DNA from: Stappia sp. TSB10P1A | GTDB taxonomy: Bacteria; Pseudomonadota; Alphaproteobacteria; Rhizobiales; Stappiaceae | DNA length: 64,000 nucleotides | Assembly (NCBI RefSeq): GCF_900185725.1 | Contig: NZ_FYAU01000016.1 | Coordinates: forward strand, 248,001 to 312,000 | Direction: 5' to 3' | Shown: one piece after another, positions 52,323 through 60,216 of the stretch | Layout of the letters: every line of letters begins with the position of its first letter | How positions within the stretch are numbered: position 1 is the stretch's first letter | Made by a program: the position numbers and the translations under genes | The notes under the pieces: model-generated | What the model was told of the DNA's origin: nothing | The model's input: only the letters and a program-made list of their open reading frames with translations | Database searches by the model: none

Positions 52323-54323
52323 ATCAACCGCGTCGAGCCGGCGCGCGTCCTCTTCGCTGCCCTCATCCCCGCCCTGCACCGCAAGCGGCAGGGACAGCAC
52401 GAAGCAGGCCCCGCCCGCACGGCGCGCGCGCGTCGCAAGGGACCCGCCGAGGTCTTCCACGATCCGCGCCGAGATCGCAAGCCCGAGGCCGAGGCCGGTC
52501 GCCGCCGGCTTGGTGGTAAAGAAGGGCTCGAAGATCCGCTCGCGCAAGGTGTCGGGAATGCCCTCGCCATTGTCGAGGATCTCGATGACGGCGCGCCCCT
52601 CTTCGATCCGGGCGCGGGCCTCGACGACGGGCGCCGCCACCCCCTGGCAGGCGTCGATGGCGTTGCGCAGCAGATTGACGAGGACCTGCTCGACGCGCAG
52701 CGGCGCGGTGTTGGCGGTCATCGGCCGCGACGGCAGGTGCAGTTGCAGGGCGACGCCGGTTTCCTCGACGCGCGGGCGCACCAGCTTGGCGCTGGTCTTC
52801 AGGCAGTCGCGCAGGTCGACCGTCTCGATGCGCGATTCGCCGGGACGGGCGAAGCGCTTCAGCTCCTGGGTCAGCGTCGCCATGCGGTGGCGCAGGGCGT
52901 CGATCTCGTCGAGATTCTCGGTGACGGCGGCGGTCTCGCCGCGCTGCTGGTAGAGCCTTGCGCCGGAGACGAACATGCCGAGCGCGGCGAGCGGCTGGTT
53001 GAGCTCATGGGCGACGGCGGCGGACATCTCGCCGACGGCGGCAAGGCGGCTGGCGCGGGCAAGATCGGCCTGGGTGTCGCGCAACTCCCGCTCGACCCGG
53101 CGCCGTTCGTCGATCTCCTCGACGAGGCGGCGGTTGAGATCGCGCAGGGTCGCCGCGTCCTGGCGCAGGCCCGCGGTGACGCGGCCGAGCCTGCGGCTGC
53201 GCAGCACCAGCAGCCAGATCGCATAGAGGAGTACGAGGGCGCCGGCGCCGGCCCAGACCACGCCGCGCGGCGCGCGCACCTCGCTCATCGGCGTGAAATA
53301 ATGGATGGTCCAGTCGAGGATGCCGACCTTCAGCCGGGCCTGGCGCCAGGCGGTGCCGCCGATGACCAGGCGCGTCTGGGCCAGCGGTCCCTGTTGCAGG
53401 CTGGCGAGACGGGCATTGCCATATTGCCGGTCGGATCGGATCGCCGCCACCACCATGTCCTGCAGCGGGGCGAGCGAGGAATAGCGCCAGTCGTCGCGGG
53501 TACCGAGGAAGACGACACCGTGCACGTCGGTGACGATGACCGTCTCGCCGCCATGGCGCCAATTGGTCTCCAGCCGCTCCATGTCGACCTTGACCACCAC
53601 CACGCCGCGCGCCGGCGCCCCGGCCGGCGTCGAACGGGCGAAGAAGAAGCCCGGCTCGCCGGTGGTCGCGCCGACGGCGAAGAAACGCCCCTCCTCCCCG
53701 TCCCGCGCCTCCTGGAAATAGGGGCGGAAGGAATAGTTGCGGCCGACGAAGGAGCCGGCCGTGTCGAAATTGCTGGCGGCGACCGTGAGCCCGTCCTCGT
53801 TCATCACATAGAGCGCGGCGGCGCCGGTCGTCGCCGCGAGTTCCTTGAGGAAGCGGTTGGCCGAGGGCGCCTGTCCCGGATCGGACAGGACGCCGACCGC
53901 GCGCGGATCGCGGGCGACGATATAGGGCAGATGGCGGTACTTCTCGAGCTCGCGCAGGATGGTCTCGCGGTAGAGGGTCAGCCGCTCGCGCGCCACCGCA
54001 TCGCTGCGCAGGCCCGACTGCACCTCCGCCCAGTCGGCGGCGAAGACGGCCAGCAGCAGCACGAGCAGCGGCGGCAAGAACAACAGCGACCGCCGCAGGC
54101 GCGGCGGCAAGAACAACAGCGACCGCCGCAGACGCGGCGGCAAGAACAACAGCGACCGCCGCAGACGCGGCGGCAGGCGCCGCGACAGGACGGCGCCGGC
54201 GCGGCCGCGCCAGGAGCGCGCCCGATCCCCGGTCGGCTCATCCCCGGCCCCCTGAACCCTGGCCCCCTGATCCCTGGCCGTGGACAGCGCCGTCGCCGGG
54301 CCGTATGTCTTTGCACCTGTCAT
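52314..54323 (-). CDS. dctB: Sensor histidine kinase DctB with a repeat-bearing N-terminus
   Basis: DctB is the membrane kinase that senses dicarboxylates and phosphorylates DctD. The 669-residue protein has a TM helix at about 84-100 (LLVLLLAVFAADW), a periplasmic double-PDC sensor region (to about 345) with NYSFRPYFQEARDG and FFARSTPAGAPARGVVVVKV, a second helix (about 353-373), a coiled linker, HisKA with H439 in VAHELNQPLAALG, and an HATPase with NLLRNAIDACQG and GLGLAIS. Before the first helix, residues 53-85 are three copies of LRRSLLFLPPR-type repeats encoded by a 33-bp array. Its TGA and the dctD frame are close; the two are co-transcribed. Confidence 0.93.
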   Translation of the reverse strand: MTGAKTYGPATALSTARDQGARVQGAGDEPTGDRARSWRGRAGAVLSRRLPPRLRRSLLFLPPRLRRSLLFLPPRLRRSLLFLPPLLVLLLAVFAADWAEVQSGLRSDAVARERLTLYRETILRELEKYRHLPYIVARDPRAVGVLSDPGQAPSANRFLKELAATTGAAALYVMNEDGLTVAASNFDTAGSFVGRNYSFRPYFQEARDGEEGRFFAVGATTGEPGFFFARSTPAGAPARGVVVVKVDMERLETNWRHGGETVIVTDVHGVVFLGTRDDWRYSSLAPLQDMVVAAIRSDRQYGNARLASLQQGPLAQTRLVIGGTAWRQARLKVGILDWTIHYFTPMSEVRAPRGVVWAGAGALVLLYAIWLLVLRSRRLGRVTAGLRQDAATLRDLNRRLVEEIDERRRVERELRDTQADLARASRLAAVGEMSAAVAHELNQPLAALGMFVSGARLYQQRGETAAVTENLDEIDALRHRMATLTQELKRFARPGESRIETVDLRDCLKTSAKLVRPRVEETGVALQLHLPSRPMTANTAPLRVEQVLVNLLRNAIDACQGVAAPVVEARARIEEGRAVIEILDNGEGIPDTLRERIFEPFFTTKPAATGLGLGLAISARIVEDLGGSLATRARRAGGACFVLSLPLAVQGGDEGSEEDARRLDAVDAQ
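54068..54174 (-). repeat. 33-bp in-frame tandem repeat in dctB
   Basis: Three copies of a 33-base unit (54068-54100, 54101-54133, 54134-54166), the last two identical and the first with one change, followed by a nine-base partial copy. Translated as 11-residue units of hydrophobic, Arg and Pro residues (RRSLLFLPPRL). Confidence 0.92.
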
Positions 54324-54385
54324 GGCCGGGTCTTGCGGTCCTGATCCACCCCGTCGGGGACATCATTGTTCTGGGAGGAACGCCG

Positions 54386-55540
54386 ATGCAGTTTTCGTTG
54401 AGCGAGGAAGAGTATCTCATCCAGGACACGGCGCGAAAGCTCGCCGAGGACAAGATCGCGCCGCTGGCCGAGGAACTGGACCAGGGCGGCGGGCGGGACG
54501 CCTTCCTCGCCAATTTGAAACTGCTCGCCGAAAACGGCTTCATGGGCCTCAACATCTCGCCCGACCACGGCGGCACCGGCGCCGGCAGCGTCGCCTTCGC
54601 CATCGCGGTGGAGGAGATCGGCAGGGCCTGCGCCTCCACCGGCGTCACCGTTTCCGTCTCCAACATGGTGGCGGAAGTGATCCAGGCGGTGGGCAACGAC
54701 GACCAGCGCGCCCGCTATCTGCCGCGGCTGACGGACGGCACCTATGCGGCCGGCGGCTTCTGCCTGACCGAAAGCGGCGCGGGCTCCGACCCGGCGGCGA
54801 TGCGCACGCGCGCCGAGCGCGACGGCGACGACTATGTGCTGAACGGCTCCAAGCTCTACATCACCTCGGCCGAATATGCCGGCGTCTTCGTCGTGTGGGC
54901 CGTGACCGACAAGGACGCGCCGAAGGGCAAGGGCATCTCCTGCTTCCTGGTGGAAGCAGACACGCCGGGCCTCGTCATCGGCAAGGCCGAGAAGAAGATG
55001 GGCCAGACCGGCTCGGCGACCAACGAGGTGCATTTCGAGAACTGCCGGGTGCCGGCAAGCGCGATGCTCGGCCGCGAGAACGACGGCTTCCGCATCGCCG
55101 TCGGCGAACTCGCCGGCGGGCGCATCGGCATCGCCGCGCTGTCGCTGGGCATCGCCCGGGCGGCGATGGAGCGGGCCAAGGCCTATGTGAAGGAGCGCCG
55201 GCAGTTCGGCCAGGCGATCTCCGACATGCAGGGCGTGCAATGGATGATCGCCGACCGGGAGACCGAGCTGGAGGCGGCGCGGCTGCTGATCCTGCAGGCA
55301 GCGGCGCTGAAGGACGCGGGCAAGCCCTTCGCCCGCGAGGCCTCGATGGCCAAGCTCTTCGCCTCGGAAGCGGCGCAGCGCGCCACCTATACGGCGCTGC
55401 AACTGCATGGCGGGGCCGGCTATATCCGCGACTATCCGCTGGAGCGGCTGGTGCGCGATGCCCGCATCACCACGATCTACGAGGGCACCTCGGAGATCCA
55501 GCGGCTGATCATCGCCCGCGAGGCGCTGCGCGGCCAGTAA
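54386..55540 (+). CDS. Acyl-CoA dehydrogenase
   Basis: Acyl-CoA dehydrogenases oxidise the alpha-beta bond of acyl-CoA thioesters with FAD. The 384-residue protein has the three family domains: helical N-terminus (FSLSEEEYLIQDTARKLAED), FCLTESGAGSDPAAMRT and QTGSATNEVHFENC in the beta domain, RRQFGQAISDMQGVQWMIAD and the C-terminal ITTIYEGTSEIQRLIIAREAL with the catalytic Glu in YEGTSEI. GGGAGGAACGCCG precedes the ATG. It is divergent from dctB by only 62 bases. No electron-transfer flavoprotein genes are near. Chain length not assignable. Confidence 0.94.
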   Translation: MQFSLSEEEYLIQDTARKLAEDKIAPLAEELDQGGGRDAFLANLKLLAENGFMGLNISPDHGGTGAGSVAFAIAVEEIGRACASTGVTVSVSNMVAEVIQAVGNDDQRARYLPRLTDGTYAAGGFCLTESGAGSDPAAMRTRAERDGDDYVLNGSKLYITSAEYAGVFVVWAVTDKDAPKGKGISCFLVEADTPGLVIGKAEKKMGQTGSATNEVHFENCRVPASAMLGRENDGFRIAVGELAGGRIGIAALSLGIARAAMERAKAYVKERRQFGQAISDMQGVQWMIADRETELEAARLLILQAAALKDAGKPFAREASMAKLFASEAAQRATYTALQLHGGAGYIRDYPLERLVRDARITTIYEGTSEIQRLIIAREALRGQ

Positions 55541-55567
55541 GGCCGGCGGGCGGTCGATCGCCAAACG

Positions 55568-55594
55568 AAAAGGCCGGCGGGGGCGCCGGCCTTT
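55568..55594. terminator. Bidirectional terminator between convergent genes
   Basis: AGGCCGGCG and CGCCGGCCT form a perfect nine-base-pair stem with loop GGGG, flanked by an A-run on the left and a T-run on the right. It sits 27 bases after the acyl-CoA dehydrogenase stop and 22 bases from the stop of the convergent fasciclin gene. Confidence 0.85.
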
Positions 55595-55616
55595 CCATGC
55601 AACGTGTGCAGCAGGG

Positions 55617-56105
55617 TCAGTCGGACGGCAGGATCACCTTGTCGATGACATGGATGACGCCGTTGTCGGCGCGGATATCGGCGGTGACGACATTGGCCCC
55701 GTCGACGGTGACGCCGCTGTCGGACTTCACCACGGTGATCGTGCGGTCGCCCTCGCCCTTCAGCGTCTCGACCTCGGTGGTCGCCGCCGGGATCTGGTCG
55801 GAGGTGATCTCCTGGCCGACCACGTGATAGCTGAGGATCGCCACCAGTTGGTCCTTGTTCTCCGGCTTCAGGAGGGTCTCGACCGTGCCCTCGGGAAGCG
55901 CGGCGAAGGCCTCGTCGGTCGGGGCGAAGACCGTCAGCGGTCCGGGGCCGGACAGCGCCTCGACAAGGCCGGCGGCCTCGACGGCGGCGATCAGCGTGTT
56001 GAACGTGCCGGCCTGCTGGGCCGTCTCGACAATGTTCGCCGCATTCGCGGCCCCGGCCCCGGCCAGAACCGTGGCAAGGGCAGCTCCCATCAAGTACTTG
56101 CGCAT
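55617..56105 (-). CDS. Fasciclin domain secreted protein
   Basis: The 162-residue protein has a signal peptide (MRKYLMGAALATVLAGAGAA, then NAAN) and one FAS1 domain (about 25-160) with the H1 box TFNTLIAAVEAAGLVEAL, GPGPLTVFAPTDEAFAALP, ILSYHVVGQ and the H2 box NGVIHVIDKVILP. FAS1 proteins are extracellular adhesive modules. GGAGG five bases before ATG 56105 marks the start. It is convergent with the acyl-CoA dehydrogenase and divergent from the universal stress gene, with 333 bases between the latter two starts. Confidence 0.93.
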   Translation of the reverse strand: MRKYLMGAALATVLAGAGAANAANIVETAQQAGTFNTLIAAVEAAGLVEALSGPGPLTVFAPTDEAFAALPEGTVETLLKPENKDQLVAILSYHVVGQEITSDQIPAATTEVETLKGEGDRTITVVKSDSGVTVDGANVVTADIRADNGVIHVIDKVILPSD

Positions 56106-56313
56106 TTTTGCCTCCATCCAGATTGTCATTTCTCGGGATATCACCGCGCCTGCGGCACGATGCATTCCAGACCTTCTTACGCAGCCGAGGCCGGCCGGAT
56201 GAAATACTCCGGGGCCAAAATCTTCAGCGATTTAAATCTGATCCGGCCTGTGCGACGATGCGTACCCGCGCATTCGCTGCGGGCCGCCCACGTGTCCGGC
56301 CGGCACCAACCGA

Positions 56314-56344
56314 CTGATCCCGATCAAAGATTGATCCCGGTCAA
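56314..56344. promoter_or_regulatory. Tandem FNR/FixK-type boxes upstream of the universal stress gene
   Basis: CTGAT-CCCG-ATCAA (56314-56327) and TTGAT-CCCG-GTCAA (56331-56344) each differ from TTGAT-N4-ATCAA at one position; their centres are 17 bases apart. The second is centred at -41.5 from the start predicted by the -10 TAGTTT at 56367, the activating position for FNR. This is the regulatory part of a 333-base gap between the fasciclin and stress genes. Confidence 0.75.
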
Positions 56345-56366
56345 GGACCGGGGCCCCCGGACACCC

Positions 56367-56372
56367 TAGTTT
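56367..56372 (+). promoter_or_regulatory. -10 element of the universal stress gene promoter
   Basis: TAGTTT, with no matching -35 hexamer; the FNR-type box replaces it. Predicted start is 56379, 60 bases before the ATG. Confidence 0.5.
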
Positions 56373-56438
56373 CGGCACATCTTCCGTCGCAGCCTCTTGG
56401 CTTGCTGCGGCATGGTCTCAAATGGAGGGACGCGATCC

Positions 56439-57269
56439 ATGGCTATCAAGGACATTCTCACGCTGGTCGACCTGGCCGGCAAACAGCACGCCGCGGGCGT
56501 GGCGCTCGACCTTTCGACCCGCACCGGCGCGCATGCCACGGGCCTGACGATCGCCTTCGAGCCGGTGGTTCCCGGCTTCATCGCCGGGCCGATGCCGGCC
56601 GACTATATCGAGATCGCCCGCAACCAGGCGCTGAAGGCGGCGCAGGAAGCCGGCGACACTTTCCGCGAAATGGCCCGCAAGGCCGGCGTTGCCGCCGAGG
56701 TGCGGACCGCCGAGGTGATCACCGGCGGCTCCGCCGAGAGCGTGCTCACCCATTGCCGCCTCACCGATCTGGTGGTGATCGGCCAGGACAATCCGGACAC
56801 GCCGGAGCCGATGCGCGAGCTGCTGATCGAGACGGTGCTGTTCGAGGCGGGCGTGCCCGTGCTGATCGTGCCCTATATCGGCGGCACCATGGAAATGAAG
56901 AACGTGATGGTTGCCTGGGACGGCAGCCCGACCGCCAGCCGCGCGGTGCATGCCGCGCTGCCGATGCTGCAGATGGCCAAGAAGGTCACCGTGATGATCG
57001 TCGACACCGGGCGCCGCATCACCGACGGCGAGCCGGGCTCCGACATCGCCACCTATCTGGCCCGGCACGGGCTTTCGGTCACCGTCGACGTGGTGCCCCG
57101 GCCCGGCTCCGGCGTTGCCGATGCGATCCTCAACTACGTCTCCGACCACGGCATCGACATGATCGCGATGGGCGGCTACGGCCACTCGCGCATGCGGGAG
57201 TTCCTGTTCGGCGGCGCGACGCGGGACATCCTCGCCTCGATGACGGTGCCGGTGCTGATGGCGCATTGA
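56439..57269 (+). CDS. Universal stress protein, tandem Usp domains
   Basis: The 276-residue cytoplasmic protein has two UspA-like domains. The first (1-145) is divergent; the second (about 150-276) has the nucleotide-binding region MGGYGHSRMREFLFGGATRDIL, matching G-x2-G-x9-G-[ST]. The family binds ATP or AMP and is induced by stress and low oxygen. The start is ATG 56439 (MAIKDILTLVDLAG). Tandem FNR-type boxes lie upstream at activating positions. It ends before a terminator, and a PatZ-like gene follows. Confidence 0.94.
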   Translation: MAIKDILTLVDLAGKQHAAGVALDLSTRTGAHATGLTIAFEPVVPGFIAGPMPADYIEIARNQALKAAQEAGDTFREMARKAGVAAEVRTAEVITGGSAESVLTHCRLTDLVVIGQDNPDTPEPMRELLIETVLFEAGVPVLIVPYIGGTMEMKNVMVAWDGSPTASRAVHAALPMLQMAKKVTVMIVDTGRRITDGEPGSDIATYLARHGLSVTVDVVPRPGSGVADAILNYVSDHGIDMIAMGGYGHSRMREFLFGGATRDILASMTVPVLMAH

Positions 57270-57330
57270 CACCGCCGGTCGCAGACAAGGCTTCTTCCAG
57301 GCGGCGGCCCAGGCCGTTCGCCCGGAAGCG

Positions 57331-57367
57331 AGGCGCCGCCACATCGGGGGAGTGGCGGCGCCTTTGA
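57331..57367 (+). terminator. Terminator after the universal stress gene
   Basis: AGGCGCCGCCAC and GTGGCGGCGCCT form a perfect 12-base-pair stem with a nine-base loop, followed by TTGACTTT. The T-tract is weak. Confidence 0.7.
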
Positions 57368-57433
57368 CTTTCCGGGCCCGGCGCCCCACTCTCCCACCCT
57401 GACGCTCGCGCCTGACAGACAGGATGAGTGCCG

Positions 57434-60172
57434 ATGACGATCCGCAATCTCGATGCGCTCTTCCGCCCCGCCTCGCTCGCCGTGGTCGGGCCCAACCGGT
57501 TCGGCGCCGAGGCCGCCGACCTGCTGCTGGCGCGCATCGCCGGCGCCGGCTTTCGCGGGCAGATCCTCACCATTGCCTGTCCCGGCAAGGCGGACGCGGC
57601 GCCGGCACGGGCCGTGCGATCCCTCGCCGATCTCGACAAGGCGCCCGACCTTGCGCTCTATCTCGGCGCCCCCAAAGATGCGCCGGCCGCCGTCGCCGCG
57701 CTCGGCGGAGCGGGCACGCGGGCCGTCGCCGCCCTGTCGCCGGGCTACGACCGCTGGGACGATGCCACCGTGACCGCGACGCTGCAGGCGGCGCGCCCCC
57801 ACACCCTGCGCCTGCTCGGCCCCGGCAGCCTCGGCATCGCGGCGCCGGCCGCCGGGCTCGCCGCGCATCTGGGCGTGTGCGAGGCCGGTACGGGCGACCT
57901 TGCCTTCATCGCCCGTTCCGGCACGGTGGTGAACGCGACCCTGTCCTGGGCCAAGGCCAACGGCATCGGCTTTTCCGCCATCGCCTCGCTCGGCCAGCGC
58001 ACCGATGTCGACGTGTCGGACCTGCTCGACTGGTTCGCGCTCGACTACCGGACACGGGCGATCCTGGTGCATCTGGAGACCATCGCCAATCCGCGCAAGT
58101 TCCTGTCGGCCGCCCGCGTCGCTGCCCGCTCCAAGCCGGTCGTGGTGCTGCGCTCCGGCGCCAGCCGCGAGCGGATCGGCGAGCGCGTCACCCATGCCGG
58201 GCGGATCGCGGCGCAGGATGCGGTCTATGACGCGGCGCTGGCCCGTGCCGGCGTGCTGCGCGTCGAGGACATCGACGAGATGTTCGAGGCGGTGGAAACG
58301 GTGAGCCGGGTGAAGCCGGTGGCCGGACGGCGCCTTGCCATCCTGGCGACCGGCGGCAGCCTGGCCACGCTTGCCGGCGACCAGTTGGAGCGCCAGGGCG
58401 GGCAGATCGCCGAGCTGGACGCGGAGACGACCGCGCATCTGCAGCCGGTCATGCGGCAGGGCGAGACCCGCGCCAACCCGCTGACCCTGCATGAGACCTC
58501 CTCGCCCGAACGCTATGGCGAGGCGGCGCGGATCCTGCTGAAGGACCGCAATGTCGACGCGGTGCTGGCGGTGGCCGCCCCGTCCGCCTTCACCCGGCTG
58601 GAGGACGTCGCCAGCGAACTGGCCAAGGCCCATGCCGCGAGCCAGTCCGGCTACGGGCGGCGCAAGCCGCTGCTGGTGGCGCTGACCGCCGGCGCCCCGC
58701 TGCCGCGCCAGCCGCTCGACGCGGCACGCATTCCCTGCCATGCCAGCGCCTCCGAGGCGGTGCGCTCGTTCATGCATCTGGTGCGCTATGCCGATGCCCG
58801 CGAGATGCTGATGGCGGCGCCGCCCAGCCTGCCGGCCGGCTTCACCACCGACAGCGAGCGGGCGCAGCACCTGGTGCGCCAGGCCCTCGACGAGGGGCGC
58901 ACATGGCTGCACCCCGGCGAGATCTCCGACCTGCTTGCCTGCTACGGCATCCATCAGGTGCCCAGCCGCCTCGCCGCCACGGCGGACGAGGCCGAGATCC
59001 TGGCGCGCGAGTTGCTGATGCAGCACGAGCGGCTGGCGCTGAAGCTGGTCTCACCGCAGTTGCCGTTCAAGTCGGATGTCGGCGGCGTCGTGCTGGACCT
59101 TGCCACGCCCGAAGCGGCACGCGCCGCTGCCGCGACCCTGCTCCAGCGGATCGGCGCGGCGCACCCCAAGGCCGAGATCACCGGCATCCTGCTGCAGCCG
59201 ATGGTGCGCTCGCCGAGCGGAACGGAGATCTTCATCGGCCTTGCCGACGATCCGAGCTTCGGCCCGGTGCTGCTGTTCGGCCATGGCGGCACCGGCGTCG
59301 AGGTGATGGGCGACGTGGCGCTCGCCCTGCCGCCGCTCGATCTCAACCTCGCCCAGGCGCTGATCCGCCAGACGCGGGTCAGCAAGCTGCTGGCGGGCTT
59401 CCGCAACCGGCCGGCGGCCGATCTCGACGCCATCGCCCTGACGCTGGTCAAGGTGGCGCAGATCGCCGTCGACCTGCCGGAGGTGCGCGAGCTCGACCTC
59501 AATCCGCTGGTCGCCGACGCGGCCGGCGTCACCGCGCTCGATGCCCGCATCGCCCTCGGCGAGCCGCAGGTGCATCGCGGCCGCCACGCGACCTCGCGGC
59601 TGGCGATCGCGCCCTATCCGAAGGAGTGGGAGCAGCAGCTCCAGCTCAAGGACGGCAGCCTGGTCGATATCCGCCCGGTGCGCCCGGAGGACGAGGACCG
59701 CTATCGCCGCTTCTTCGAGAAAGTGTCGCCGGACGACCTGCGGCTGCGCTTCTTCGCGCCGGTCAAAGAGTTCAACCACGCCTTCATGCAGCGGCTGGTG
59801 CAGCTCGACTATTCGCGCGCCATGGCCTTTGCCGCGCTGACGCCGGGAACGGACGAGATCCTCGGCGTCGTGCGCCTGCATGCCGATCCGGACCACCGCA
59901 CCGGCGAATACGCGATCATCGTCCAGTCGGACCTGAAGGGCCGCGGCCTCGGCTGGGCCTTGATGCAGTTGATCATCGACTATGCCCGCTCGGACGGCAT
60001 CGAGACGATCACCGGCGAGGTCCTGAAGGAAAACTCCACCATGCTGGCGATGTGCGAGGCGCTCGGCTTCACCGTGCGCCCCTCCGCCGACGACGACGCC
60101 ATCGCCAAGGTGACGCTGCCGGTGGCGGCGGCGCAGTTGGGCGGCAGCGAACCGCCTGAACAGACCGCCTGA
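57434..60172 (+). CDS. PatZ-like NDP-forming acyl-CoA synthetase fused to GNAT acetyltransferase
   Basis: The 912-residue protein has an NDP-forming acyl-CoA synthetase part (CoA-binding domain about 1-130, ligase domain to 450, ATP-grasp region to 700) and a C-terminal GNAT domain (about 730-890) with VDIRPVRPEDEDRYRRFFE, YAIIVQSDLKGRGLGWALMQ (acetyl-CoA loop) and ENSTMLAMCEALGF. H254 in RVTHAGRIA matches the phosphate-carrying His of ADP-forming synthetases. This is the layout of PatZ/YfiQ, which acetylates metabolic enzymes such as acetyl-CoA synthetase. The ATG at 57434 is chosen. It is downstream of the universal stress gene and convergent with the ThDP gene. Confidence 0.93.
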   Translation: MTIRNLDALFRPASLAVVGPNRFGAEAADLLLARIAGAGFRGQILTIACPGKADAAPARAVRSLADLDKAPDLALYLGAPKDAPAAVAALGGAGTRAVAALSPGYDRWDDATVTATLQAARPHTLRLLGPGSLGIAAPAAGLAAHLGVCEAGTGDLAFIARSGTVVNATLSWAKANGIGFSAIASLGQRTDVDVSDLLDWFALDYRTRAILVHLETIANPRKFLSAARVAARSKPVVVLRSGASRERIGERVTHAGRIAAQDAVYDAALARAGVLRVEDIDEMFEAVETVSRVKPVAGRRLAILATGGSLATLAGDQLERQGGQIAELDAETTAHLQPVMRQGETRANPLTLHETSSPERYGEAARILLKDRNVDAVLAVAAPSAFTRLEDVASELAKAHAASQSGYGRRKPLLVALTAGAPLPRQPLDAARIPCHASASEAVRSFMHLVRYADAREMLMAAPPSLPAGFTTDSERAQHLVRQALDEGRTWLHPGEISDLLACYGIHQVPSRLAATADEAEILARELLMQHERLALKLVSPQLPFKSDVGGVVLDLATPEAARAAAATLLQRIGAAHPKAEITGILLQPMVRSPSGTEIFIGLADDPSFGPVLLFGHGGTGVEVMGDVALALPPLDLNLAQALIRQTRVSKLLAGFRNRPAADLDAIALTLVKVAQIAVDLPEVRELDLNPLVADAAGVTALDARIALGEPQVHRGRHATSRLAIAPYPKEWEQQLQLKDGSLVDIRPVRPEDEDRYRRFFEKVSPDDLRLRFFAPVKEFNHAFMQRLVQLDYSRAMAFAALTPGTDEILGVVRLHADPDHRTGEYAIIVQSDLKGRGLGWALMQLIIDYARSDGIETITGEVLKENSTMLAMCEALGFTVRPSADDDAIAKVTLPVAAAQLGGSEPPEQTA

Positions 60173-60186
60173 AGAGCCCACCTGAA

Positions 60187-60209
60187 GGGCCCGCCCGAAC
60201 GGCGGGCCC
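60187..60209. terminator. Possible terminator hairpin between convergent genes
   Basis: GGGCCCGCC and GGCGGGCCC form a nine-base-pair stem, loop CGAAC, between the stops of the PatZ-like and ThDP genes. There is no T-tract. Confidence 0.45.
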
Positions 60210-60216
60210 CGCCGGG

